A DNA stretch of 64,000 nt from Bdellovibrionales bacterium GWB1_55_8 (GCA_001769835.1 MEPR01000068.1:17420-81419); one strand, 5' to 3'; counted from the first letter of the stretch, positions 33,683-43,429 are shown. Notes: a model not told the origin generated them from the letters alone. Numbers and translations are program-made.

Positions 33683-34900
33683 ATGACGCAAACCAGAAAA
33701 GAAATGCGCGTTCTCCTGCTTGAAAACATCCACCCGCTCGCCAATGAGATCTTCCTGCGCGACGGATTTCAGGTGGAAACGTCCCCCGGGGCGCTTTCAC
33801 CGACGGAACTGGCTGCTCGAATCAAAGGTGTCCATATCCTCGGCATTCGGAGCAAAACCCAGATTACAAAGGAAGTGCTGGCGTCCGCAGACGAGCTTTT
33901 GGCCATTGGAGCCTTTTGCATAGGTACCAACCACATTGACGTGAACGCCGCGAAGACACGTGGGATTCCGGTCTTCAACGCGCCTTTTGGAAATACGCGG
34001 AGCGTCGCCGAGATGATGATCGCGGAAATCATCCTGCTCTCGCGTCAACTCGGAGACCGGAACAATGAAATGCACCGGAGCGTTTGGAAAAAAACCTCTA
34101 ACAACTGTTTCGAAGTGAGAGGAAAGACCCTCGGAATCGTGGGCTATGGCAACATCGGGACGCAAGTCTCGACGCTGGCCGAGTCCCTCGGCATGAGAGT
34201 GATTTTTTACGACATCGTCCCGAAGCTCCCTCGTGGGAACGCGAAGGGCGTCGCCACTCTTGAGCACCTGCTGCAGGAAAGTGACTTTGTGACTCTTCAT
34301 GTGCCGGCGACGCCACTGACCCACATGATGATTTCAGCACCACAACTTGCGATGATGAAGAAAGGCTCATATCTGATCAATGCCAGCCGGGGTACGGTTG
34401 TGGATCTTTCCGCACTGGTTGCAGCCATGAAAGCAGGCCACGTACTCGGGAGCGCGATCGACGTTTATCCCGATGAGCCTGAAGTGAACATGGAAACATT
34501 TAAGACCGAACTTCAGGGAATGAACAACGTGTTCCTGACTCCCCATATCGGCGGAGCCACGGAGGAAGCCCAGTCCAATATCGGTGAAGAAGTTCCGACT
34601 TCCCTGATCCGCTTCGCAGGAAACGGCTCGACGACAGGCGCGGTGAACTTCCCGCAGATGGATCTTCCGCCAACGTGGGAGAATCACCGTATCCTGAACG
34701 TCCATCAGAACGTGCCGGGTGTTCTTCGGGAAATCAACCGCATCGTATCGGACCTCGGAGCGAACATTGAGGCACAACGCCTGGCGACTGATCCCGAGAT
34801 CGGCTACCTCATTCTGGACACCGACAAAGCTCTTTCCCTGGAAGTAAAAAAAGCGATCAAAGGCCTCAAAGCCTCCATTCGCACTCGAATTCTGTACTGA
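33683..34900 (+). CDS. serA: D-3-phosphoglycerate dehydrogenase with C-terminal ACT domain
   Basis: LGIVGYGNIGTQVSTLAESLGMRVIFYD, NASRGTVVDLSAL, NVPGVLREINRIVSDLGANIEAQ; ATG at 33683 (alternative 33674). Confidence 0.95.
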   Translation: MTQTRKEMRVLLLENIHPLANEIFLRDGFQVETSPGALSPTELAARIKGVHILGIRSKTQITKEVLASADELLAIGAFCIGTNHIDVNAAKTRGIPVFNAPFGNTRSVAEMMIAEIILLSRQLGDRNNEMHRSVWKKTSNNCFEVRGKTLGIVGYGNIGTQVSTLAESLGMRVIFYDIVPKLPRGNAKGVATLEHLLQESDFVTLHVPATPLTHMMISAPQLAMMKKGSYLINASRGTVVDLSALVAAMKAGHVLGSAIDVYPDEPEVNMETFKTELQGMNNVFLTPHIGGATEEAQSNIGEEVPTSLIRFAGNGSTTGAVNFPQMDLPPTWENHRILNVHQNVPGVLREINRIVSDLGANIEAQRLATDPEIGYLILDTDKALSLEVKKAIKGLKASIRTRILY

Positions 34901-36319
34901 TCAGTCAAAGATTTTGCCGGGATTGAGCAGGCCCTTCGGGTCAAAGGCGGATTTCAAAAGCCTGAGGTATCGCAACTCATCCGCCGTCCGGGTGAAATGA
35001 AGCGCATCCTTCTTCAGAAGACCGATACCATGCTCTGCAGATACACTGCCGTGATGTGAACGAACGATTTCAAAAAGCGCCTGATCGGCTTCATGGCAAC
35101 GCTTCATGAATTCCACCTTGGATACCGCATCAGGCTTCAGCGTATTGATGTGTAGATTACCGTCACCGATGTGGCCCCACACGGCGACTTCGAAGTCGGA
35201 ATGCCGTTCGCGGAAAAGGGCATCCATCTCCCTGACGAAAGGCTCGAGTTCGCTCACGGGAACCGCGATGTCGTTCTTGTGGAGAAAAGCTTTCTGATAA
35301 AGCGCTTCCGCAACACCCTCCCGAAGCATCCATAGTTCGCGAGCTTCCCTGGGAGACTGCGCCTTGGTCCCATCCAGCACGAGTTCCTTCTCAAATAGAT
35401 CCGTGAGCCATTGTTCCAGAAGCTCGCCCGCGTTAGATGAAACAGGCCGCTCCACCTCCATCAGCACATAGGCTTGTGCATCCGTTTCGAGGGGCTTTTT
35501 CAAACCGAAATGACGAGCCGATTGCTCAAGGCAATTTGCGGACATGGTCTCGAAAGCCATGAGGGTGAATGGTGCGCGACGGGCCTCAAGAAAAAGCCTG
35601 AGCACCGCGCCCATGTCTGAAAGTGCGAAAAAGAAGACATCCAAATCGCCTGGCACGCGCGTCAGCTTCAGGGTCGCCTCCGTGATTACGCCGAGCGTTC
35701 CTTCACTCCCGATGAAAAGCTGTTTCAGATCCGCGCCTGTGTTGTTCTTTTCAAGTGCTCCGTTCAGCTCCAGGATGGTCCCGTCCATCGTCACGACTTC
35801 AAGTCCAAGCACCCACTGCCGGGTGGACCCATATTTTATGACCTTTACACCGCCCGCGTTGGTAGCGATATTTCCGCCCACCTGGCTCGAACCCTTGGAC
35901 GCGAAATCCACAGGCCAGGTCAGGCCGGATGTCTCGCAGTGACGATGCACCGCTTCGGTGATGGCTCCAGCCTGGACACGAACCGTCTGCGCAAGCGTAT
36001 CGACCGGGCCCATGCGATTCATTCGATCGAGGCTGATGACAACTTCCCCATTGGATGCCACAGCGCCGCCGGCTAAACCGGTCCGGCCCCCCGACGGTAC
36101 AACCGCTACCGAATGTTTGCTGCAGAGCCGAAGCAACCGTGCGACTTCGTCCGTTGTGCGCGGAAACGCGATGAGCGAGGGCTGAGCCGGATAAACCCGT
36201 GTCCAGTCACGGCCATAGGTCTCCAAGTCGTCAGGAGCCCGGGTGGAAAAATCCGGCGCGAACTCATCTCGAAGTGCTTTTGGAAAATCACCGCTGATCT
36301 GATTTGGAGTGTCACTCAT
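34901..36319 (-). CDS. FAD-linked oxidase, D-2-hydroxyglutarate / D-lactate dehydrogenase-like
   Basis: PSGGRTGLAGGAV ... GSSQVGGNIATNAGGVKVIKYGSTR ... NNTGADLKQLFIGSEGTLGVIT ... GHIGDGNLHIN ... GSVSAEHGIG; start set at MSDTPNQ. Confidence 0.9.
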   Translation of the reverse strand: MSDTPNQISGDFPKALRDEFAPDFSTRAPDDLETYGRDWTRVYPAQPSLIAFPRTTDEVARLLRLCSKHSVAVVPSGGRTGLAGGAVASNGEVVISLDRMNRMGPVDTLAQTVRVQAGAITEAVHRHCETSGLTWPVDFASKGSSQVGGNIATNAGGVKVIKYGSTRQWVLGLEVVTMDGTILELNGALEKNNTGADLKQLFIGSEGTLGVITEATLKLTRVPGDLDVFFFALSDMGAVLRLFLEARRAPFTLMAFETMSANCLEQSARHFGLKKPLETDAQAYVLMEVERPVSSNAGELLEQWLTDLFEKELVLDGTKAQSPREARELWMLREGVAEALYQKAFLHKNDIAVPVSELEPFVREMDALFRERHSDFEVAVWGHIGDGNLHINTLKPDAVSKVEFMKRCHEADQALFEIVRSHHGSVSAEHGIGLLKKDALHFTRTADELRYLRLLKSAFDPKGLLNPGKIFD

Positions 36320-36408
36320 GCCGGCTAAGATACTTTTTTCCGCGTCGCTTCGCAACTGAGCCCGAAGTCCGCCAGTTACGAGGCACGGAAGTTGCTGCCT
36401 GCTCCGAC

Positions 36409-37050
36409 ATGCGCAGCAAAACCAGTTTTCCATTTCTGATTCTGATGGCACTCGCATGGTCGACTCTCTTTCTTACAAATGCATGGGGCGATTTCCCCGG
36501 TGATTCGCAGCGACTTGCATACGAATCGCGAAAATTATCCAGCGCGACATCCATCGCGGAATCAGAACAAATCTCGATGGCATCGCGAAGACTCGAAATG
36601 GAATCCGCGTTCCTGGCGCGCTGCGCTGCCGATTATCCGGGTACACCCACCTCGCCAAATACGGATCGATTGCCAGGCTGCCGGCTTGAAGCACGAGAGA
36701 CGGTGCGCGCGTATGAAACCTTGGAGTCGACCGTCGTCGGAGTCGTTCTGCCGGAGGCCGTGGCGGCGCAGCTGGAGCAGGTACGGTCGTCCATTCGTCC
36801 CTTCCTGAGCACCGGCCCTGTTCCAATGCCCGGAATTTTTCGCGCAAGCGGCTCCCTGGATCGCCTGGGTTTTGACTTCCAGGCGTACGATCAGGCCGGC
36901 ATTTATCGCGCGTGCATGGATTTTACCTACTACTACGGGATTCGCCTGGTCAGTGTCGTCATTGTCAATGGCGCCTGGCACTCAGCGCCTCGGGGTCAAG
37001 CCTGGTACGTCACGGACGCATGCAGGATAGTCGCCTCGCGAGCTTATTGA
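36409..37050 (+). CDS. hypothetical exported protein
   Basis: Signal peptide MRSKTSFPFLILMALAWSTLFLTNAWG; no family recognised. Confidence 0.6.
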   Translation: MRSKTSFPFLILMALAWSTLFLTNAWGDFPGDSQRLAYESRKLSSATSIAESEQISMASRRLEMESAFLARCAADYPGTPTSPNTDRLPGCRLEARETVRAYETLESTVVGVVLPEAVAAQLEQVRSSIRPFLSTGPVPMPGIFRASGSLDRLGFDFQAYDQAGIYRACMDFTYYYGIRLVSVVIVNGAWHSAPRGQAWYVTDACRIVASRAY

Positions 37051-38315
37051 ATCGGAACTTCAGGGATAATAAACTCCAGCTTGTCCAAAGGGATCGGCTG
37101 CCGATTGACCACGCCGCTTCCGAGGTTTCCAGCCTGAAAAAATTCCTGCGGGCAGTCGCGACAGCGGAGAAAAATGAAGTTGGATGAGTGACCCACCCGA
37201 GCGCCGCTGTTTCGAAAGGTAAAGTCATAGCCCCGCCCCATCCGACCCTCTTTGAGAATGGTATTCACTTCCGATGCACTGAGAGCTCGGATGTAACCGT
37301 CCTTCGGAATCTGGTCCCGGATAGCGGCATAGAACCGTTCGGCCGTTCGAGTGTCCATCTGTCGCGCCGTTTTTGCGCTCTGAGTGAGGAGCTCTGCCCG
37401 ACGCGTCAGCGCCTCACCGAAAGACACGGGATCACGCACCGATGAAAGCCGGTTAATCATGGGTCTCAAGCTTGCGGCGTCCCGAAACACCACGGCAGCT
37501 CGCGAGGTCGCGAGCGCGGCCAAATTGCCCGCAAGGCACCCATCCTTTCTACTCACTACAGCAGGCGCCCGGCGCGGCGTCCGGAAGCCGCCGCGTACCA
37601 GATCCTCGTAATGCATTCCGCTCGTCGCTTCCAAGTAGCGGCTTCCAGCATCCGCTTCGTATTCCTGAGCGATCCTTTTGATGGTCGCATCATCGAAGAA
37701 TTCGCTCGTGGGCTTCATCGCGCTTCTGTTGAATTCCTCGAGCGAAAGCCTCGCGCCCCAGCGATCGATCCCGTCCGCCAGCTTTTCAATTTTCTCGAAT
37801 TGCGGGCGGACATCCGGTGAAATCCCGTGACTGGCGAAAAATCGGGCGGCGGATTTCTTCTCCGCATCGTTCAATTCGCGCACAACCGCCAGCGCCGCAA
37901 CCCGTTCCGATTCTGGAAGCTTTCCGATATCCTTGCCCCAGAAGCCAAAAAGCTGCCGCGCCTTTTCGGTCCGGAACTTCCCGGCGTCATGTACGGTCGC
38001 GATATAGCGGGAAAGGACCTCGTCAGATACCTGCGGAAATTCGGCTCGATGGCGATTCAGGATATCCAGCGCCAGCGCCTTCACCTTCACGCGGTGCTGG
38101 TGCATTGCCCACTTGAACTGGTCGACGCTTTGAACCTGCTTCGTCGAGGCATTACTTGCTAAAGCGTCTGCGCTGGGACCATCGGCCCAGGACGAGCCGT
38201 AGCCGAACACACCTGCCGTGGAAATGGCGAGCGCTATCGCCCATGCGGAAAGCGCAGCAAACCGCTTTGTGCGGTACTCTCGACGAGGTTCAGGACGATT
38301 CGGCTGAAGTGGCAT
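37044..38315 (-). CDS. hypothetical exported protein
   Basis: 423 aa, N-terminal hydrophobic segment; VHDAGKF segment faintly HD-like; no family assigned. Confidence 0.65.
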   Translation of the reverse strand: MPLQPNRPEPRREYRTKRFAALSAWAIALAISTAGVFGYGSSWADGPSADALASNASTKQVQSVDQFKWAMHQHRVKVKALALDILNRHRAEFPQVSDEVLSRYIATVHDAGKFRTEKARQLFGFWGKDIGKLPESERVAALAVVRELNDAEKKSAARFFASHGISPDVRPQFEKIEKLADGIDRWGARLSLEEFNRSAMKPTSEFFDDATIKRIAQEYEADAGSRYLEATSGMHYEDLVRGGFRTPRRAPAVVSRKDGCLAGNLAALATSRAAVVFRDAASLRPMINRLSSVRDPVSFGEALTRRAELLTQSAKTARQMDTRTAERFYAAIRDQIPKDGYIRALSASEVNTILKEGRMGRGYDFTFRNSGARVGHSSNFIFLRCRDCPQEFFQAGNLGSGVVNRQPIPLDKLEFIIPEVPIQ

Positions 38316-38525
38316 TGTAGTGAGTGCGAAACGCAGGCCCCCTACTATTAATGATAGTCCAGTCCTGCCTTAAGGAAAGGGCTTTAAACGCTTTAAAGTC
38401 CGATGCCTTATATCAACCCACTGGAACCTTGAATCGGTTCAACCACCGGACCCCGATGCAGGACTCGCATTCAGTTGTAATCCATAGCCTGGAAGTATCA
38501 TACTGGTGGGATACCGAGGATTCCA

Positions 38526-39230
38526 ATGAAACACAGAAAGTCGAACCACAAGAGAATTTCGCTAAAAACATGTGCAGTTTCATTGGATCAGAAGGCGTTC
38601 ACGCTTATCGAAGTATTGATGGCCACGGGTCTATTAGGGATCGTTGCATTAGGCATGGCGACACTGACCACCAACATGCAAAAAGAACAGCGTCGATTAT
38701 CGGAAACGATGCAAATCCAAAACAGCGTAAATCTTTCGCAATTGATATTTACCAATACGGAACAGTGCACTTGTCAGCTGAAGGGCAAGAACTTCAACTC
38801 AGACCTGGCAACGAATCCTTCCATTGATCTGACTGAATTGAACATCTATTCCGATCCGTCCACGTGCCTGGGTCCAAAATCACTGGCGATGACCACTGCT
38901 GCGAACAACCCGGCTAAACTTCAAACCCTGCGGTTAAATGGAATTACGGCCGCGGGCACGAACCAGTACTTTGCAAAAATTCAGTTCACATTTTCGGGAG
39001 CTCAAGATGTTAACCGCGAGCTAGATGTCATGCTGACCACATCCACGGCCGCGGGCACGGCCACCATTACAAATTGTGGAGCCGCAAGCGCTGGAGCTGT
39101 GGCATGTCCCTGCGGTGCGTGCTGGTCAACTGTGATGGTTCCGGATCCGGGCAATTGCCACGCAGATAAGGGAATCTGCACACCCAATGGAGTATTCTCT
39201 CTCTGCATAGGTGGCAATAACTGCCCCTAA
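38526..39230 (+). CDS. type IV pilin/pseudopilin-like protein with Cys-rich C-terminus
   Basis: Prepilin motif KAFTLIEVLMATGLLGIVALGMATLTTNM. Confidence 0.8.
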   Translation: MKHRKSNHKRISLKTCAVSLDQKAFTLIEVLMATGLLGIVALGMATLTTNMQKEQRRLSETMQIQNSVNLSQLIFTNTEQCTCQLKGKNFNSDLATNPSIDLTELNIYSDPSTCLGPKSLAMTTAANNPAKLQTLRLNGITAAGTNQYFAKIQFTFSGAQDVNRELDVMLTTSTAAGTATITNCGAASAGAVACPCGACWSTVMVPDPGNCHADKGICTPNGVFSLCIGGNNCP

Positions 39231-39255
39231 AGTATAAGCAAAGGGCACTGCGTTT

Positions 39256-40446
39256 TCAGCGCCCATACATGGTTCGCAATCCCCGCGACGAATTCTTCGG
39301 GTTCATTTCCCTGATATGGGACTTGTCATTGAGCGTGGTTCGAGCAAACCCTTCGAGAGCGCGAGCTCTTCCGAATGCAAACTGCTCACGGACTTTCCGC
39401 AGGAACGTTTCGTGATCTGCCGGAATACCCCATTTCAAGCCTGAGATGGATACCTTCGGATTAAAACCCGATGTGGCATACAGGGCTTTTCCCGTGTTGG
39501 ATATGTCAACCCACCTTTCGGCGTACTGATCGTGCACGTACCTGAGCCTCTTGTTCGAGTCAAAACGAAACGTGCTCTTGATGGCTGGCACCTCTACTAA
39601 CGTGTCAAAATCGCCGGCAAACCCCATCGTGACCTCATCAGAAATCAACTTGGCAGCCTCTATCGGATACATGTCAATCGCGCCGGTAACGAAACGGTCA
39701 TTACCGATGCTGGCGGGGTTCATGTAATAAGGATCCGAGATTGACGCCCGCGCGGCCGCCATCAAGGACTCAGAAGTAAGTACATCCACGCCGGTTTCAA
39801 CGGCGCTCTTCGGAAACATCTTAGCGATCGGCGATTCAAACCCTTGCAATTCAGCCGCGGTTTCTTTGTCGGTGAAAATTACTTCCTTGAATACCTTGCG
39901 TGAGCCCCGTCGCCTGCCCACGTCTTCAGGTCCGAACTTGACGAGTGCAGAAATGATCATCGCGCGTATTCCATCAGTCGAAAATCCCTGGCTCAGTTTC
40001 GGGGAAGTGAGGTCGACGGGGACGTTCATGAGATATCCGCTGAAAATCGCCGGAAGAGTATTCGTATATTTTCGTTCGCGCATCCGAATCACTTTTCCAA
40101 GAGCCTGTAAAACCCCGGTATCCTCATTGAAGGAAGCAGACCTGAGAAGATCGAAATATTCCTCTGATTCGATGAATGCTCGCCGTTCGTGGCGGTCACC
40201 GATTGAATTTGCGATCACGGCTGCAATGGAACCGCCACAGGCACCGATCACGACATCCGGCTTCTGACCCAGTTCCTCGGCTGCATCCAGCATTCCCAAA
40301 AACATCGCTGACTGAAACCCTCCGCCGGAAAACACCATGGAGCTGCGGTACTTCGCAAAAGCGTCGGAGGCCCCTAAATTGAAAGAGACGAACAAAAATG
40401 CGAGAACAGTGAATAGGGTGGATAAGGATGAGTACCCGGAGCGCAT
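39256..40446 (-). CDS. patatin-like phospholipase family protein with atypical catalytic residues
   Basis: MVFSGGGFQSAMFLGMLDAAEELGQKPDVVIGACGGSIAAVIANSI resembles patatin oxyanion/nucleophile-elbow region. Confidence 0.75.
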   Translation of the reverse strand: MRSGYSSLSTLFTVLAFLFVSFNLGASDAFAKYRSSMVFSGGGFQSAMFLGMLDAAEELGQKPDVVIGACGGSIAAVIANSIGDRHERRAFIESEEYFDLLRSASFNEDTGVLQALGKVIRMRERKYTNTLPAIFSGYLMNVPVDLTSPKLSQGFSTDGIRAMIISALVKFGPEDVGRRRGSRKVFKEVIFTDKETAAELQGFESPIAKMFPKSAVETGVDVLTSESLMAAARASISDPYYMNPASIGNDRFVTGAIDMYPIEAAKLISDEVTMGFAGDFDTLVEVPAIKSTFRFDSNKRLRYVHDQYAERWVDISNTGKALYATSGFNPKVSISGLKWGIPADHETFLRKVREQFAFGRARALEGFARTTLNDKSHIREMNPKNSSRGLRTMYGR

Positions 40447-40597
40447 AGTGCCTCTCTAGCTCAGTTCGAGCCGTGGCGCATCTCTTCAAGAGATATGCCG
40501 CGAAAAAGCCTCAAAGCAGGGAACTTCCGGGCGAGTTCCTATGACCAAAGATTAGACAGTTGAAAAGAAGCACTAGCCCTTTGGCCGGCTAGGGATC

Positions 40598-41638
40598 TCA
40601 CGCCACCCACGTTCCCAGCAGATAGGCCAGCGCGCCGGCCCCGCCTCCGATAAGTAGCATGCGCAAACCGCTCAGAACCACGCCCCGCCCGGAAAAAAGA
40701 CTGACGACAGCGCCCGTGGCGAAAAGCGCGATAGCCGTCGCACCGATCGAAGCTGTCATGGCGAACCCCGCCGGTGAGAAAACAAAAGGAAGCAGAGGAA
40801 CCAGTCCTCCGATACTAAAGGCACCAAATGAGGACAGCGCCGCAGCCCAGGGCGAGCCGAGATCAGTCGGATCCAGCCCGAGTTCCTCGCGCGCGAGGGT
40901 TTCCAAAGCACGCTCGGGATTTGCGATCAGTCGTGCCGCTATTTCGCGTGCCTGGTCTTCAGGAATTCCCCTGGCTGCGTAAATCAGCGCGAGTTCGGCA
41001 GCCTCTTCCTCTGGGTACTGCTTCAGCTCCGCACGCTCGAGAGCAAGCTGATATTCGAGCAACTCACGCTGCGAACGGACAGAAACGTACTCCCCTGCCG
41101 CCATAGACATCGCTCCGGCGAGAAGCCCAGCCCCCCCCGAAATAAGCACGATCCGGGGATCGCCCGATGCGGCACCCGATGCCCCCAGCATCAGGCTTGC
41201 GGTGGAAACCAGCCCGTCATTCACTCCAAAGATGGCCGCGCGGATATTTCCAGCCGAACCTTTCAACCGATGCCGTCCCCCGAGTTCAGAGACATCGCTC
41301 GGCATCGCATGCGCCTGGATTTCGGGCGCAAGCTGCGCTGAATAAACGGACAATCCGCGAATTTTAAGAGCCGCCAGAACCGTCTTGAGATGATGCGGGC
41401 CGAAAACACCGATCAGCCTTTGAACGGCCTTGACCTTGAGTGGTGGATGGTAGGCGGGCAAATCCGAAGGCTTCAGACCGGCTGCGTGAGTCCATTCGAG
41501 AGCTTGCTTCTCGGCCATCTCCGCGAGAGAGAGATAAAGCTTTTCGCGTGGAGTGCCACGCTCCTTCTCAGCAAGGATACGGTACAGGTAGGCTGACTGT
41601 TTCTCTTCCCGCCAGCTCTCAAAATTCCGGAAGGTCAT
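40598..41638 (-). CDS. VIT1/CCC1-family transporter with N-terminal ferritin-like region
   Basis: NIRAAIFGVNDGLVSTASLMLGASGA ... AGAMSMAAGEYVSVRSQRELLEYQLALERAEL; N-terminal helical Glu-rich segment. Confidence 0.88.
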   Translation of the reverse strand: MTFRNFESWREEKQSAYLYRILAEKERGTPREKLYLSLAEMAEKQALEWTHAAGLKPSDLPAYHPPLKVKAVQRLIGVFGPHHLKTVLAALKIRGLSVYSAQLAPEIQAHAMPSDVSELGGRHRLKGSAGNIRAAIFGVNDGLVSTASLMLGASGAASGDPRIVLISGGAGLLAGAMSMAAGEYVSVRSQRELLEYQLALERAELKQYPEEEAAELALIYAARGIPEDQAREIAARLIANPERALETLAREELGLDPTDLGSPWAAALSSFGAFSIGGLVPLLPFVFSPAGFAMTASIGATAIALFATGAVVSLFSGRGVVLSGLRMLLIGGGAGALAYLLGTWVA

Positions 41639-41640
41639 CT

Positions 41641-42726
41641 TCAGAGCGCGGGGCGCTTCAGACCGAAGTTCAGCTCCCAGACCAGATCCAGAAGTTCAGG
41701 GGAAAAACCCGCTTTCTGAAGGGAGGCCGCAACATCCACGGCCGATCGCGCATCGCTGCCGGCGAGTGCATGCCAGACCCGGGCAAACGTCTCTTCCATG
41801 CTTTCAGAATCGCGATTCAGGTCGATCAGGTCCCAAAGGAAGGACGTCACGCGCCATTCACTCTTGTGACCCAGGCAGACATCGGCCGGAACGTTCTCAA
41901 AGCGGATCGGCGCACGCCTCGGAACCATGAATTCAAATTTTGCGTCCGCGTCGGCCAGGTCCACGCCAAGCCATGCGGAAAAGTAAGAAGCCCACCCTTC
42001 GGAAAGTGCGAGCCGGTCCGTATAGCATTCGTCGATTTTATGCTGGCCGCCGCCAAATGCGCCGATATCCGCCATGTCATAAATCGCATGTCCAAGCTCA
42101 TGTCCCACCACATCCCAGTAATCGCCACGCGTGATATTGACCTGGCCGAAGCTGTAATAGTCACCGTTTCCCGGCCAAATGAAGCGGACGGGCCTTTTCC
42201 AGAAGGAGAGGCCCACGGAGTCCTGAAGCCGTCGCTCCGCGCTTCGGGCAATCTGCCAGATTCCGAGTGCCTGGCCTCCGTCAGTGGCCGACTGAAAATT
42301 CAAGGTGGTGGTTTTCCCGCACTCCGCTTCGAACGCCACGGAATAAACTTCCCGTCCGCCCGAGATCTCGAATTTAGAATCCTTGAGGTCCAGTCGCCCT
42401 GCCAAGACCTGAGTCCCGGCGCAGTTCATCTGAATTGAACCGCGCATATCGGTCTGGCCGGAAAAAACTTCAGCGCCACGAATGAGCGAGACCGGGATTC
42501 CTTCAATGGCTTCCCATTGACCAGGGCTGCGCCAACGCAGAACACGAACCTCAGTGCCATCGGCACGCGACTCGGAGGTCACCGAATCAGGCCGAAGAAC
42601 ACTCGACACCGTATGGCGTGGTCGAGGACCGAGGGGCAGCAAGTCCGAATCATCAGAATAACCTGAAAACGCCTGGGCGAACGAGGATTGCAGGGACAGG
42701 GTCAGAACCAAAATCAGATATTTCAC
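41641..42726 (-). CDS. secreted zincin-like putative metalloprotease
   Basis: Signal peptide; DVVGHELGHAIYDMADIG (HExxH) with downstream EGWASYF. Confidence 0.6.
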   Translation of the reverse strand: MKYLILVLTLSLQSSFAQAFSGYSDDSDLLPLGPRPRHTVSSVLRPDSVTSESRADGTEVRVLRWRSPGQWEAIEGIPVSLIRGAEVFSGQTDMRGSIQMNCAGTQVLAGRLDLKDSKFEISGGREVYSVAFEAECGKTTTLNFQSATDGGQALGIWQIARSAERRLQDSVGLSFWKRPVRFIWPGNGDYYSFGQVNITRGDYWDVVGHELGHAIYDMADIGAFGGGQHKIDECYTDRLALSEGWASYFSAWLGVDLADADAKFEFMVPRRAPIRFENVPADVCLGHKSEWRVTSFLWDLIDLNRDSESMEETFARVWHALAGSDARSAVDVAASLQKAGFSPELLDLVWELNFGLKRPAL

Positions 42727-42787
42727 TATGAGACCTCCGAAGAGCCGAAGGTATAGCGAAATTTCGGATTACGCCAGCCGATAGAAA

Positions 42788-43333
42788 TCAGCGCCCGTGA
42801 TGCGCAGTGGTTTTCAGGATCTTTGCCTTCAAGGAAATGAAATCCCTGAGGTGCCGCTTCTCCTCATTGATGATGATTTCGACTCTTGATTTGGAATGAA
42901 TAGTGACATGCTTTTGAAGTTCCCGGTACAGTTCGATCGACGTTTCCTCAAAAACGATCGCCAGTTCCACCGCTTCCAACGCGGATGATGCTCCGCCAAA
43001 CAGGAGCGATTCAGCCCTATCCTCACAGCGCGTAAACTTTTCGAGTCGCGCTTTCAAATCAGGATGAAAGCGATTCAGAATCTCCTCAATACCCAACGAT
43101 TTTGCCGGCTGCGCAAAAATTTCCCGCGGATCCCGGCGAAGTTCTTCTCCGGTTTGCCTCAAAAGTTCCGCGTAGGTCTGCTGATGCTTCTTTTCCTGCG
43201 CAGCGATAATCCGGAAAACCTTTCCGACGATCAAACTGTCGGCTTGGTCCGCCATCTTGATATAAAACTTTTCGGCACATACCTCGACGCGCTCGGCAAG
43301 CTGGATGATTTCGAGAACACCAACCTTCTCCAT
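42788..43333 (-). CDS. rubrerythrin/ferritin-like diiron protein
   Basis: Repeated E(x)6Y and ExxH patterns (AERVEVCAEKFY, AAQEKKHQQ, VFEETSIELYREL, NEEKRHLRDF). Confidence 0.8.
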   Translation of the reverse strand: MEKVGVLEIIQLAERVEVCAEKFYIKMADQADSLIVGKVFRIIAAQEKKHQQTYAELLRQTGEELRRDPREIFAQPAKSLGIEEILNRFHPDLKARLEKFTRCEDRAESLLFGGASSALEAVELAIVFEETSIELYRELQKHVTIHSKSRVEIIINEEKRHLRDFISLKAKILKTTAHHGR

Positions 43334-43429
43334 CTTCTGATGCTAGCACGTCTCCACAGATTTAATAGACCCCTGAGGTCTAGGTTTAATCACCAACAAC
43401 AACCATGGCTTAGCGCCAACTCAATCAAC

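Noticed and set aside
37044-38315. HD-domain phosphohydrolase call for the 423-aa protein
   Set aside because: Only a single HDAGK-like segment; other HD metal ligands not recognisable
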